From Gammaproteobacteria bacterium (lineage in GTDB: Bacteria; Pseudomonadota; Gammaproteobacteria; GRL18), in the NCBI GenBank assembly GCA_015488755.1, contig WFNB01000104.1, forward strand, positions 1-64,000: DNA of 64,000 nucleotides, read 5' to 3'. Within the stretch, counting starts at the first letter, position 1; the number at the start of each line of letters is the position of its first letter. Below, piece by piece: positions 18,197 to 28,330 of this stretch. Both the position numbers and the translations under genes were made by a program. The notes below the pieces were generated by a model. That model saw only the letters and a list, made by a program, of their open reading frames with translations, ran no database searches and was not told the DNA's origin.

Positions 18197-20446
18197 ATGA
18201 GCACAGCAACACGGCCACAAACCATTATTTACACCTTAACCGATGAAGCTCCGGCATTGGCAACTCGCTCTTTTTTACCCATTGTTCGTGCCTTTAGTAA
18301 ACAGGCTGGCATCAATATAGAGACTCAGGACATTTCTCTGGCCAAACGATTATTAGCAGTTTTTCCCGATTATTTAAGCACCGAGCAACACGTAACCAAT
18401 AGCTTGGCCGAACTAGGCAAACAAGTAACACAGCCACACACCAATATTATTAAACTACCGAATATCAGTGCTTCTATCCCCCAACTACAAGCAGCCATTA
18501 AAGAACTGCAAGATCAGGGCTATCCCCTACCCGACTATCCTGAAACCATTGCCCCCGGCGATCCTGATTATGAGCAACAAGCAGACATAAAAAAACGCTA
18601 TGATTCAGTCAAAGGCAGTGCCGTTAACCCCGTACTGCGTGAAGGCAATTCCGATCGAAGAGCACCCAAAGCCGTTAAGCAATACGCACAAACTCATCCT
18701 CATAGCATGGGGGAATGGCACAGTAGTTCTAACACGCATGTTGCCAGTATGGCTCAGGGTGATTTTTACGGCAGTGAAAACGCTACGACTCTTGAACAAG
18801 ACAGTCAGTTTAAAATTGAGTTACACAGTGATAATGGTCAAATACACCTATTAAAAGACTATGCTCCACTGCTAAAAGGGGAAATTATTGACACCGCTGT
18901 GATGAGTAAAAATGCCCTATGTGACTTTTTAACACAGCAATTCAAACAGGCCAAAGACAATCATATTTTAGTGTCCATACATTTAAAGGCCACGATGATG
19001 AAGGTCTCTGACCCTATTATTTTTGGTCATGCCGTGGCTGTTTATTTTCAAAGCGTCTTTGAAAAACATCAAAAGATATTGGCTGATCTTGACATTAATC
19101 CCAATAATGGCCTAGCAGACTTACTCAGTAAACTGAAGCAATTGCCCCATGATCAAGAACAAACCATACTAAATGATATTCAAGCCTGTTATAACAGCCA
19201 GCCTGACTTAGCCATGGTAAATTCCGATGCCGGTATTACTAATTTACATGTTCCCAGCGATGTTATTATTGATGCATCCATGCCTGCAGCCATTCGCTCA
19301 TCAGGGAAAATGTGGGGTAAAGATGGTCAATTACACGATACTAAAGCCATTATTCCCGATCGTTGTTATGCTGGGATTTATCAAGAAACTATTAACTTTT
19401 GCAAACATCATGGTGCCTTTGATCCCACCAGCATGGGCACGGTACAAAACGTGGGACTTATGGCACAAAAAGCAGAAGAATATGGCTCGCATGATAAAAC
19501 TTTTGAGATTGCTGAGCAAGGAGTAGTGCGAGTCATTGATGACAAGGGGCACTGTTTATTAGAGCAAAACGTTGCACAGGGTGACATTTGGCGTATGTGT
19601 CAAGTCAAGCAAGCACCTATTCAGGACTGGGTAAAACTTGCCGTTAACCGTGCTCGGAGCACCCAATTAAGCACAATCTTCTGGCTGGATGAACAGCGGG
19701 CACATGATGCCCAATTAATAAAGCAAGTGAATTCTTTCCTTAAGGATCATGACTGTTCTGGCTTAGATATCCGCATTTTATCTCCAAAAGAAGCCATGCA
19801 ATTTTCTCTGGCTCAGATCAAAGAGGGTAAGGATTGTATCTCTGTCACAGGTAATGTATTGCGTGATTATTTAACCGATCTATTTCCTATTCTTGAATTA
19901 GGTACCAGTGCAAAAATGCTTTCCATTGTGCCATTAATGAAAGGTGGTGGCTTATTTGAAACAGGAGCCGGTGGCTCTGCACCTAAACATGTACAACAAT
20001 TACTCAGCGATAATCACTTACGCTGGGATTCTTTGGGTGAGTTTCTTGCTCTGACGGTATCACTAGAATATATGGCTAACACGTTTAGCAATAATAAGGC
20101 TCAACTATTAGCTGACACGTTGGATCAAGCTACCGCCGCCTATTTACACAATAATAAATCCCCATCAAGAAAAACAGGTGAATTAGATAATCGAGGCAGC
20201 CACTTTTACCTCACTCTTTATTGGGCTAAGGCACTGGCTGAGCAAACAGATGATAAAATACTGCAACAACAATTTTCTTCTTTGGCACAGCAATTAATAG
20301 CTAAAGAGTCTGATATTGTTCATCAATTAAGTGTCGTACAAGGAAAATCAGTTGATCTCAATGGCTATTATTTACCGGATGAAACACTGGCTCAACAAAT
20401 AATGCGCCCCAGTCCATTGTTTAACCACTTACTTAGCCAAATATAA
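18197..20446 (+). CDS. icd: NADP-dependent isocitrate dehydrogenase, monomeric type
   Basis: 749 residues, the size of the monomeric family rather than the 416-residue dimeric enzyme. Signatures include [19 protein letters not shown] at the N-terminus, [18 protein letters not shown], and [19 protein letters not shown] near the C-terminus. It oxidises isocitrate to 2-oxoglutarate in the TCA cycle and gives NADPH. In an autotrophic sulfur oxidiser it may serve mainly biosynthesis; that is inference. Confidence 0.95.
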   Translation: MSTATRPQTIIYTLTDEAPALATRSFLPIVRAFSKQAGINIETQDISLAKRLLAVFPDYLSTEQHVTNSLAELGKQVTQPHTNIIKLPNISASIPQLQAAIKELQDQGYPLPDYPETIAPGDPDYEQQADIKKRYDSVKGSAVNPVLREGNSDRRAPKAVKQYAQTHPHSMGEWHSSSNTHVASMAQGDFYGSENATTLEQDSQFKIELHSDNGQIHLLKDYAPLLKGEIIDTAVMSKNALCDFLTQQFKQAKDNHILVSIHLKATMMKVSDPIIFGHAVAVYFQSVFEKHQKILADLDINPNNGLADLLSKLKQLPHDQEQTILNDIQACYNSQPDLAMVNSDAGITNLHVPSDVIIDASMPAAIRSSGKMWGKDGQLHDTKAIIPDRCYAGIYQETINFCKHHGAFDPTSMGTVQNVGLMAQKAEEYGSHDKTFEIAEQGVVRVIDDKGHCLLEQNVAQGDIWRMCQVKQAPIQDWVKLAVNRARSTQLSTIFWLDEQRAHDAQLIKQVNSFLKDHDCSGLDIRILSPKEAMQFSLAQIKEGKDCISVTGNVLRDYLTDLFPILELGTSAKMLSIVPLMKGGGLFETGAGGSAPKHVQQLLSDNHLRWDSLGEFLALTVSLEYMANTFSNNKAQLLADTLDQATAAYLHNNKSPSRKTGELDNRGSHFYLTLYWAKALAEQTDDKILQQQFSSLAQQLIAKESDIVHQLSVVQGKSVDLNGYYLPDETLAQQIMRPSPLFNHLLSQI

Positions 20447-20665
20447 GCTTGATAAACTATAAATTATTTTTTAACTATCCATCATAAGCCACTGTATTAG
20501 TTTCAGTTTTTGCAAAAAACTCATATAAGCTTATGATTTTAAATAATAATATATAAAGTTTACGCACTATTTTATTAAAGGTTTCATCCCTAGGGACGAT
20601 AATAAGGTTAATCGAGGTACAAGTAACTCTATTCAGTGATTATTCCGCATTGGGACAAGTAAACT

Positions 20666-20899
20666 ATGCTAAGCGTTATCAACCAATTAACGAGCCAGTA
20701 TGAGCAGAAAAATGGTTTTAGACCCAACCTGCTTTATGTTAATGCGGATCAATTAGAACTGCTTAAAGAACAATTATCAGAACCCGATATTGAAATTTTA
20801 AGTCAGTTAATCGGTATGGAAATTATACTCATCGATAGCCATTCAAAAAGCAAAGTTTCTTGGGCACAAATCACTTGGAAACACTCTAAAACAGCCTGA
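20666..20899 (+). CDS. Small conserved-looking hypothetical protein (77 aa)
   Basis: 77 residues, soluble, with an alternating helix pattern (NLLYVNADQLELLKEQLSEPDIEILSQLIGMEIILID). I do not recognise the family. The ribosome site is weak (GGGACAAG about 10 bases before the ATG). It lies alone between icd and infA on the same strand, and amino acid use is normal. No signal peptide or membrane segment is present. Confidence 0.5.
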   Translation: MLSVINQLTSQYEQKNGFRPNLLYVNADQLELLKEQLSEPDIEILSQLIGMEIILIDSHSKSKVSWAQITWKHSKTA

Positions 20900-21019
20900 T
20901 CCTACTTTTTTCACGTTAAATGCCCATTAGCTATTGCTAATTTTTTCTAATTCGGGCACTATTCACGCCTTATAAATTTCCGTTTATTTAATTGTTAATT
21001 AAGAGTATTAGTAGTCATT

Positions 21020-21238
21020 ATGGCAAAAGAAGAAGGCATTGAAATGGATGGTACTGTGGTCGACACATTACCCAATACCATGTTTCGCGTAGAACTTGAG
21101 AATGGTCACATCGTTACCGCTCACATTTCTGGAAAAATGAGAAAAAATTACATTCGTATTCTTACGGGTGATAAAGTGACTGTCCAGTTAACACCGTATG
21201 ACTTAAGTAAAGGCCGTATTACTTATCGTGCTAAATAG
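21020..21238 (+). CDS. infA: Translation initiation factor IF-1
   Basis: 72 residues, the usual length. The sequence [22 protein letters not shown] and the end [12 protein letters not shown] are diagnostic of IF-1, an OB-fold protein that binds the ribosomal A site during initiation. The location near clpA/clpS is the same as in many gammaproteobacteria, although here clpA is convergent. Confidence 0.97.
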   Translation: MAKEEGIEMDGTVVDTLPNTMFRVELENGHIVTAHISGKMRKNYIRILTGDKVTVQLTPYDLSKGRITYRAK

Positions 21239-21409
21239 TGCTTTAGGTGAGAAGCTTTTAGCTCTTAGTTAAATATTAGAGACGATATTAGCAACAGAGT
21301 CAAATGGCGTAGGCAGTGAATTTAATTATCACCATGCTCTAACAAACCATTTGACCCCGAGCAAAAGACAAAGAAATTAATACGAAACCTAATATAGGGT
21401 TAAATTTCG

Positions 21410-23680
21410 TTAATGCACAGTGTCAACTTTTGCCACTTCACTCTTTAAATCAAATTTCAACTCATCATTTTCTTCCGAAACAACCACTTTACCACCATGT
21501 TCTAACTCACCAAATAAGAGTGCTTCAGCCAATGGTTTTTTAATACTATCTTGGATTAAGCGTGCCATAGGACGAGCACCCATTTTAGGGTCATAGCCTT
21601 TTCTTGCCAGCCATTTTCGGGCACTTGGCTCAACATAAAGTTCCACACTCTTTTGTGCTAATTGATTCTCAAGCTCAAAAATAAACTTATCAACTACTCG
21701 TTCCATGACCTCTGTTGAGAGTGAGTCAAACTGTACGACCGCATCAAGACGATTACGAAATTCTGGTGTAAAGCCCCGTTTAATAGCCTCCATACCATCA
21801 CTAGCATGATCCTGTGTCGTAAAGCCCATAGATGAGCGAGACATCGCTTCTGCCCCCATATTAGTGGTCATAATAAGGATCACATTACGAAAATCTGCTT
21901 TACGGCCATTATTATCGGTCAACGAGCCATTATCCATGACTTGCAATAATAGATTAAAGACATCTGGATGAGCTTTCTCAATTTCATCTAATAAGAGTAC
22001 GCAATGAGGATGCTTATTGATCTCTTCGGTTAGTAAACCACCTTGATCATAGCCCACATAACCCGGAGGCGCACCAATCAAACGTGATACGGTATGGCGT
22101 TCCATATATTCAGACATATCAAAGCGTATCAGCTCAATGCCCATTAATTTAGCCAATTGTGTTGATACTTCGGTCTTACCTACTCCTGTAGGGCCGGCAA
22201 ACAAGAATGAGCCAATGGGCTGATTGTCCCGACCAATGCCAGCACGAGCCATTTTAATGGCATCATCCAATATTTCGATAGCACTGTCCTGACCATGAAT
22301 GACTAATTTAAGATTACGAGCCAGTTTCTTCAAAGAATTCTTATCATTGGTACTGACCGTCTTGGTTGGAATTCGGGCAATTGAGGCAATAATAGCTTCA
22401 ATTTCTTCTACATCAATGGTGGTTTTACGTTTTGATGCTTCTGTAAGTTGCTGATTAGCTCCTGCCTCATCAATGACATCAATCGCCTTATCTGGGAGGT
22501 GGCGATCATTAATATAGCGTTCAGACAATTCAGCAGCACTGCGTAATGCTTGTTGAGTGTATTTAATATGATGATAATCTTCAAAACGGGAACGCAAACC
22601 TTCTAAAATTAAATAGGTTTCGTCAGCAGAAGGTTCTGAAACATCAATTTTTTGAAAGCGCCTTGCTAAAGCATGATCTTTTTCAAAAATTCCTCGATAT
22701 TCCTGATAAGTGGTCGAGCCAATACAACGTAAATCACTGGTAGACAAAGCAGGTTTAATCAAATTTGAAGCATCCATCGCACCACCTGAAGCCGCACCAG
22801 CACCAATAATGGTATGAATTTCATCAATAAAAAGGATGGAATTGGGTTCTGTTTTTAATTGATTTAGCACGGCTTTGAGACGTTTTTCAAAATCACCTCG
22901 ATACTTGGTTCCCGCTAATAATGCTCCTAAATCTAAAGAGTAAATGGTGTTATCATGCAATACTTCTGGCACTTCATCATCCACAATTTTCTTTGCCAGT
23001 CCTTCTGCTAAGGCTGTTTTTCCAACCCCTGACTCACCCACAAACAAAGGGTTATTTTTTCTGCGCCGGCATAATATCTGAATGGTACGATTGACTTCTT
23101 CGCTACGACCAATAAGAGGATCAATTTTCCCTTCACTAGCCCGCTCATTAAGATTCACCGCATATAATTCTAAAGGCTTTTGGGTCGCCTTAGCAGCTTG
23201 TTCTTCACCTAAGTCATTGTGTTGTTCTGATGTAGCATCTGCCTCATCATCTGTCTTGCTAAGGCCATGAGAAATAAAACTCACCACATCCAGACGTGAA
23301 ACATTTTGCTTACCTAATAAGTAAACAGCCTGTGATTCTTGTTCATTAAAAATAGCAACGAGAACATTGGCACCATTTACTTCTTTTTTATCTGAGGATT
23401 GAGCCTGAAAAATAGCCCGTTGTAATACCCGTTGAAAACCAAGAGTGGGCTGGGTATCTCGTTCATCAATTTCAGATAGCATCGGGGTGGTTTCAAGAAA
23501 GGCCAGTAATTCACTGCGTAAGCGTTGTAAATCAACGGAACAAGCGCCAAGCACTTCTGCCGCAGCCGGATTATCCAATAAAGCCAGCAATAAGTGCTCA
23601 ACCGTCATAAATTCATGATGTTGTTCCCGTGCTTCTTTAAACGCCAGATTCAGGGTAAATTCGAGTTCTTTGCTTAACAC
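21410..23680 (-). CDS. clpA: ATP-dependent Clp protease ATPase subunit ClpA
   Basis: 756 residues. The N-terminal Clp-N repeat domain (about 1-145) binds ClpS. Two AAA+ modules follow, with Walker A motifs GESGVGKT and GPTGVGKT and the Walker B motifs FIDEIHT and LLDEIEK. It unfolds substrates and feeds them to ClpP. The start is GTG at 23680 with AGGA upstream. It is downstream of clpS with a 64-base gap, the normal order. Confidence 0.96.
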   Translation of the reverse strand: MLSKELEFTLNLAFKEAREQHHEFMTVEHLLLALLDNPAAAEVLGACSVDLQRLRSELLAFLETTPMLSEIDERDTQPTLGFQRVLQRAIFQAQSSDKKEVNGANVLVAIFNEQESQAVYLLGKQNVSRLDVVSFISHGLSKTDDEADATSEQHNDLGEEQAAKATQKPLELYAVNLNERASEGKIDPLIGRSEEVNRTIQILCRRRKNNPLFVGESGVGKTALAEGLAKKIVDDEVPEVLHDNTIYSLDLGALLAGTKYRGDFEKRLKAVLNQLKTEPNSILFIDEIHTIIGAGAASGGAMDASNLIKPALSTSDLRCIGSTTYQEYRGIFEKDHALARRFQKIDVSEPSADETYLILEGLRSRFEDYHHIKYTQQALRSAAELSERYINDRHLPDKAIDVIDEAGANQQLTEASKRKTTIDVEEIEAIIASIARIPTKTVSTNDKNSLKKLARNLKLVIHGQDSAIEILDDAIKMARAGIGRDNQPIGSFLFAGPTGVGKTEVSTQLAKLMGIELIRFDMSEYMERHTVSRLIGAPPGYVGYDQGGLLTEEINKHPHCVLLLDEIEKAHPDVFNLLLQVMDNGSLTDNNGRKADFRNVILIMTTNMGAEAMSRSSMGFTTQDHASDGMEAIKRGFTPEFRNRLDAVVQFDSLSTEVMERVVDKFIFELENQLAQKSVELYVEPSARKWLARKGYDPKMGARPMARLIQDSIKKPLAEALLFGELEHGGKVVVSEENDELKFDLKSEVAKVDTVH

Positions 23681-23744
23681 AATATCTATTTCCTATCTCA
23701 TAAAGCCATGTATTTAGCTATCCAGCTAATTTTATTCAATTTTT

Positions 23745-24095
23745 TTATTCAACTTCCATAGAGCACAATAATGGATGCTCATTCTTTTTTGAATAACTAT
23801 TCACCTGCATTATTTTTGTTTCTGCCGTATCTCTGGTAAACAAGCCACAGACACCTTTGCCACTATTATGCACATCCATCATAACTCGGGTTGCTTTGGC
23901 GCGATCCATAGCAAAAAAGTTTTCTAGCACATGCACGACAAATTCCATTGGCGTATAGTCATCATTATTAATGATCACCCGATACATACGTGGTTTTTTT
24001 AATTTTGGCTGTGCCGTTTCTACGGCGGTATCTCCCCCATGTTCATCATGGAGGTCGTCATCAGACCAGTCGCCTGAGTTGTTAATTTTAATCAT
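23745..24095 (-). CDS. clpS: ClpS adaptor (N-recognin)
   Basis: About 116 residues from ATG 24095; an in-frame TTG at 24116 would add 7 residues, and neither has a strong ribosome site. The core MYRVIINNDDYTPMEFVVHVL and the region VMMDVHNSGKGVCGLFTRDTAETK are the ClpS fold. ClpS brings N-degron proteins to ClpA. The first 30 residues are acidic and probably flexible. It lies just upstream of clpA in one transcription unit. Confidence 0.93.
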   Translation of the reverse strand: MIKINNSGDWSDDDLHDEHGGDTAVETAQPKLKKPRMYRVIINNDDYTPMEFVVHVLENFFAMDRAKATRVMMDVHNSGKGVCGLFTRDTAETKIMQVNSYSKKNEHPLLCSMEVE

Positions 24096-24392
24096 AGTTA
24101 TACTAAGCTTAGTCAAAATTGCTAAGAATGCTCTGTTTATTTTGCTTAAATGAGATGCTTACCTCATCTTTGAATCCTATTATCAAGATCATGGGTAAAA
24201 AGCATAAATGCATCCCATACATAATGTGTATGGGGTTTTTTATACACATTACAAGTAACAATAGCAATGCCTATCATGCTTTGTATTTATTATTTTTTTA
24301 AATTATAAGTAAGTTTATAGCTAAACTAGAATATTTCACATAGTTATTATATACTTAAGAAAACTTATTAAAGTAATTGCTAGGATGTAATT
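24096..24392. other. Intergenic region clpS / coiled-coil SPOR gene
   Basis: 297 bases, AT-rich, between divergent genes. It contains a plus-strand terminator-like hairpin (24214-24241) with no plus-strand gene in front of it, and an alternative 9-bp stem just after it. A short imperfect palindrome (ATGAG-CTCAT) lies near 24148-24165. Just before the downstream ATG I see AGGATG spaced 7 bases from the start. Confidence 0.5.
24214..24241 (+). terminator. Orphan terminator-like hairpin
   Basis: Perfect 8-bp stem CCCATACA (24214-24221) with TGTATGGG (24227-24234), loop of 5 bases, then G and six T. It reads on the plus strand, where no coding gene precedes it within this gap. It overlaps a second possible stem, AATGTGTAT (24223-24231) with ATACACATT (24242-24250). 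Confidence 0.55.
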
Positions 24393-27236
24393 ATGAGCAA
24401 GGCTAGCGCACAGAAAAAAATGCCTAAAAACAAACCAACCCAACAACGATCTAAAGGCCAGGATAAGGCTAATGGTGATAAAAAAAGAGCTAAAGGCAAA
24501 ACCTCTAGAAACAATCCATCATCACTGAAAAGCCTCTCTGCCGATCAGAAAACAGCTATCGAATCTAGAGATAAGTCATTAGATTATTTAAAAAAAATAC
24601 AGCATAAATTAGATACGATTCTTTCACAGCGAGATGAAGAAAAAGTTTTTTTAGATAATTTAAAGTCTAAAACAAAAAAACTGAAACAATACATCAAAGA
24701 GACTGAAGCGCAACTAGGGCAGTCTGCTTCCAAAGATGATCTACAAAAAATAAAAAACGATCTTAAGCAAAAAGACAGCCAATGGCATAAAAATACCGAT
24801 AGGCTCGATAAGGAAATCAGCTTACTAGCCGATCTCACTCATCGTGTTGAGCATAAGATAACAACTTTAGAGCAAGATAGCTCCCCTAGTAATAAAAAAC
24901 TCCTCAAAAGAATAAAGTCTTTTGAAGAAGAACTAAACCAGTTTAGCGATACTTTTGTCAACCCAGAATATGCCCTGCAAAGCTTTGAAAGGCAATTAAA
25001 GAAGCTAAGAAAAATTACCAAACAAAGCCGTAAAACACAACAAAGCCAAGACATCCAGATTAACTTACTACAAGCCAATAGTAACAATATTCACCATCTA
25101 TTAGAGCAGGAAGGACATAATTTTCAAGGGGTAAAGAATCTACAAAGTGGTGTTGAGAGCCTTCAGCTTGATACAAAAAGCCTTCAGCAAGACAGCATAA
25201 ACCTAAAAACAGATAGTGCTGAGCACAAAAAAGAAATTTCTCAACTGAAAAATGCTCACTCTGAACAGCACACAATAATAGCTGACATTGAGCAGCAACT
25301 TAGCAATCATAAACACGATATTGCTAATAATCAGCTGGATATTAGCGATCTTCAACAAACCATTAAAGAACAACAAGCCGAGATCACACAGCAAAGTAGC
25401 ACCAATGATAGCGCTCTTAGCTTAGTAGAAGCTCTAGTCCCACGATTGGACAATTCAGAAAATAAACATTTGATCCTAGGTGATCAAGTCAGTAAAACCT
25501 CAGAAGCCGTCAGTAATTTAGAGAAAAAAACACAGGCTTTCAAACAGGAATTACAGCAAGAATTAAAAGAAAACATTACAACTCAGGCCTCTGCCACACT
25601 TCTACGTGCAAAAAAGGAGCAGGAACAGTTTGTTGAACAACAGCTCAACAAGCATTTTACAGAAAAAGTAACTCTTCCCCTAGCAAAACAGCAATTAGCC
25701 TTTGAAGATCGCCTAAAACAGCATGCTAATACACACAAAAAAGAGCTCAATAAACTTGATAGTAAAATTTCAACCCACGAAAAACAACAACAGGCATTAA
25801 TAAGCCCTATTAATAAACAAATAGAAACATTAGAACGAGAGCTAGAAACCACCATAAACGCTCTTCGTAGTAGCTTAAAGGAGCAAATACAGGCTATTGC
25901 TGATACAGGTCAAACTAATACACAGAGCATTATTGATCTCACTCAACAATTAAATAATAAAAGCGAACAATTCAATAAGCAATTAGAACAATCTCAACAA
26001 GAGATTAAGCAGCATATTCAAACATTACACAATAATGAGCAAGAGAATAACACACGGCAATTACAACAATTTAGTGACCTTTTAGATGCCCTGTCACAGC
26101 AATTATCGGATACTGATGAACAATCAAAGCATCTTCTTAACTCATTTATCAGTCTACAAGAACAATACGATAATGGTAATGAACAACACACGAAGTTAAG
26201 TAAACAGTTTTTAGTCCAGCAACAGCAACTTGAAAAACACCATGCACAATTAGCCCATTTAAAGCCTATTATCCATGAAGTAACAGGAGGAGCTAAAGTA
26301 AATACCCAGCAACTCACTGAACTCACTCGCACTGTTAAACAATTAAAGGCTAAAGAAGAGTCTCTGCATTCTAATGTACTAACACTAGCAAAGCAATTAC
26401 ACAAGACCAGCACGGAACAACAAGAAAATTTAACAGATGTTGAATTGCAATGTGATGATCAAAAAAACACCTTAGAACAGCTCAGCCAAGCCATTCAGAA
26501 ACGCCATAAACTCTTAGCTTTTGGCTTAATTACCGTACTTGCTCTATCCAGCTTAATCAGTTTTACACATAATCAATTAAGCGATACACAAACAACACAA
26601 CAAGAAAGTAAACCTACTGCCAACTTAGTGCAAACAGCGCAATTTGATAAAGTAAAAAGACAAATTAATCAGCAGGAAAAACGCCTTTTACAACTCAAAA
26701 CTGATATTAAGAAAACCAACCAAACTCAAATGGAGATCATTAAAAAACAACTCGATCCTGTTATAGGCAAACAAGAAACAAAGAAAGAATTCGTACAATC
26801 AGATTGGAAAAGCCAACAAGAAATCCTTAAAAAGTCCTTAGAGAGTACACAAATTGAGCAACAAAAATTGCAAAAAAAGTTTGTTCAACTATCAGACTCC
26901 GTTCACACGATAATATCACAATGGCAAAAGGCTAAAAATAATAATGCCCTCAAGAAGAGCAAACCATCCTTGACCATTGTTGATGTGAATACAATCAGAC
27001 AAACCTATTATGGCATCCAATTAACCGGTGCTCTAAGTGAAGCGTCAATAAAAGATTTTATTGGCAAACATGCCCTATCTACTGACCATGAAATTATTAA
27101 AACACAACGAAATAAGCACGCTTGGTATATTTTAATACAGGGACACTATGCTAGTTTTTCACAAGCTAAAAAGGCCTTGCAATACTTGCCCATAGAATTT
27201 AAAAAACAAAATCCTTGGGTCAAAAAATTACCCTAA
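24393..27236 (+). CDS. Giant coiled-coil membrane protein with C-terminal SPOR domain (DamX-like end)
   Basis: 947 residues. The first 40 residues are very basic (KKMPKNKPTQQRSKGQ). A long heptad-rich coiled coil, Gln/Lys/Glu/Leu dominated, fills about residues 45-700. One membrane span lies at about 707-724 (LLAFGLITVLALSSLISF). A second, shorter coiled region (about 745-855) follows. The last 80 residues (about 870-947: YYGIQLTGALSE, HAWYILIQGHYASFSQAKKAL, NPWVKKLP) have the pattern of the SPOR domain of DamX, which binds denuded septal peptidoglycan. The predicted topology is a 700-residue cytoplasmic rod and a periplasmic SPOR head. I know of no named protein with this layout. A role at the division site is inferred. 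Confidence 0.75.
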   Translation: MSKASAQKKMPKNKPTQQRSKGQDKANGDKKRAKGKTSRNNPSSLKSLSADQKTAIESRDKSLDYLKKIQHKLDTILSQRDEEKVFLDNLKSKTKKLKQYIKETEAQLGQSASKDDLQKIKNDLKQKDSQWHKNTDRLDKEISLLADLTHRVEHKITTLEQDSSPSNKKLLKRIKSFEEELNQFSDTFVNPEYALQSFERQLKKLRKITKQSRKTQQSQDIQINLLQANSNNIHHLLEQEGHNFQGVKNLQSGVESLQLDTKSLQQDSINLKTDSAEHKKEISQLKNAHSEQHTIIADIEQQLSNHKHDIANNQLDISDLQQTIKEQQAEITQQSSTNDSALSLVEALVPRLDNSENKHLILGDQVSKTSEAVSNLEKKTQAFKQELQQELKENITTQASATLLRAKKEQEQFVEQQLNKHFTEKVTLPLAKQQLAFEDRLKQHANTHKKELNKLDSKISTHEKQQQALISPINKQIETLERELETTINALRSSLKEQIQAIADTGQTNTQSIIDLTQQLNNKSEQFNKQLEQSQQEIKQHIQTLHNNEQENNTRQLQQFSDLLDALSQQLSDTDEQSKHLLNSFISLQEQYDNGNEQHTKLSKQFLVQQQQLEKHHAQLAHLKPIIHEVTGGAKVNTQQLTELTRTVKQLKAKEESLHSNVLTLAKQLHKTSTEQQENLTDVELQCDDQKNTLEQLSQAIQKRHKLLAFGLITVLALSSLISFTHNQLSDTQTTQQESKPTANLVQTAQFDKVKRQINQQEKRLLQLKTDIKKTNQTQMEIIKKQLDPVIGKQETKKEFVQSDWKSQQEILKKSLESTQIEQQKLQKKFVQLSDSVHTIISQWQKAKNNNALKKSKPSLTIVDVNTIRQTYYGIQLTGALSEASIKDFIGKHALSTDHEIIKTQRNKHAWYILIQGHYASFSQAKKALQYLPIEFKKQNPWVKKLP

Positions 27237-27237
27237 G

Positions 27238-27255
27238 TAACCTGAGTTCAGGTTA
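27238..27255. terminator. Small palindrome between convergent genes
   Basis: TAACCTGA-GT-TCAGGTTA is a perfect 18-base palindrome between the stop of the SPOR gene and the stop of the HD-GYP gene. There is no long T-run, so termination is only a possibility. Confidence 0.35.
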
Positions 27256-27266
27256 AGTAGATATTT

Positions 27267-28316
27267 TCACACATTATCGGATAAAGTTTTACTTTCCCAA
27301 TTATTCCTAAGTTGAATAATATTCTCTTTTATAGCAAGAAATAATTGCACCAATTTTGGATCGAAGTGAGTACCACCATTTTCTTCAATGAGGCCAAAAG
27401 CCTCATCAACTGGCCATGCTTTTTTATAAGGGCGTTTCATTGTTAAGGCATCAAAGACATCGGCAATAGCAACAATGCGAGCAGACTCCGGAATATCTTC
27501 TGCAATAAGACCTTCAGGATAACCATTACCATCCCATTTTTCATGGTGAGATAGGGCAATTTCTTGTGCCATAATAAAAATAGGGGTCTGACTCTGACTT
27601 AAAATCTTATGCCCGATACAGGTATGGGTTTTCATTACCTGCCATTCATCAGGCGTTAGCTTTCTTGGTGCTTTAAGAATGTTATCTGGAATGCCTATTT
27701 TCCCCGTATCATGCATGGGGGCAGATAATTTTAACATTTCAACCTGTTCAACACTCCAGTCAGCCGCCTCAGCTAAGGCCGCACTATAGGCTGCCATACG
27801 CCAAATATGTGCGCCGGTATCGGTATCATTATAATGCCCTGCTTCACTGAGCATGTGAATGGCAGCCTTTTGGTTCGCCTGTAAGTCATACGTCTGTTGC
27901 TCAATAATACGCTGGCAGGCTTTTTGTTGATTGGCTAATGCCAAATGCGTTTTAACCCGTGCTTTTACAATACTCGGGTTCACAGGTTTAGTAATATAAT
28001 CTACAGCCCCAACATCAAAACCTTTTTGCTCATCTTCTGATGCCTGCATAGCTGTAACAAAAATAACAGGAATAGTGGCAGTCAATGGATTTGCTTTTAA
28101 CTTTTTACAGACTTCATAACCATCTAGCTCAGGCATCATAACATCCAGTAAAATAATATCCGGTTTTTGCTTCTCTGCTATTTTTAAGGCTATATGACCA
28201 TTAATTGCGGCTTTTACATTATATTCATCTGCTAAAATTCCTTTTAATACATCCAGATTAATTGGAGTATCATCGACTGTAAGAACAACCATTTTATCAT
28301 TTTCGAGATTTGTCAT
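27267..28316 (-). CDS. Response regulator with HD-GYP domain (predicted c-di-GMP phosphodiesterase)
   Basis: About 349 residues from ATG 28316, chosen because AGG lies 5 bases upstream; GTG 28322 is an alternative. An N-terminal receiver domain (VLTVDDTP, then IILLDVMMPELDGYE with the phospho-acceptor Asp, and the switch Lys in DYITKPVNP) precedes an HD-GYP domain. That domain has HDTGKIGIP and HHEKWDGNGYP, all metal and GYP residues intact. It probably hydrolyses cyclic di-GMP upon phosphorylation. It starts 14 bases after the hybrid kinase, which is the likely phosphate donor. Confidence 0.9.
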   Translation of the reverse strand: MTNLENDKMVVLTVDDTPINLDVLKGILADEYNVKAAINGHIALKIAEKQKPDIILLDVMMPELDGYEVCKKLKANPLTATIPVIFVTAMQASEDEQKGFDVGAVDYITKPVNPSIVKARVKTHLALANQQKACQRIIEQQTYDLQANQKAAIHMLSEAGHYNDTDTGAHIWRMAAYSAALAEAADWSVEQVEMLKLSAPMHDTGKIGIPDNILKAPRKLTPDEWQVMKTHTCIGHKILSQSQTPIFIMAQEIALSHHEKWDGNGYPEGLIAEDIPESARIVAIADVFDALTMKRPYKKAWPVDEAFGLIEENGGTHFDPKLVQLFLAIKENIIQLRNNWESKTLSDNV

Positions 28317-28330
28317 ACACACCTATGTAA

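Noticed and set aside
24214..24250. Classical transcription attenuator of the SPOR gene
   Set aside because: The competing stem partner lies after the T-run, so it cannot form before the polymerase reaches the termination point, and no leader peptide is seen.
24584..26413. Minus-strand Cys/Ser/Leu-rich frames (up to 131 codons)
   Set aside because: Antisense of the Gln/Lys-rich coiled-coil gene; no ribosome sites.
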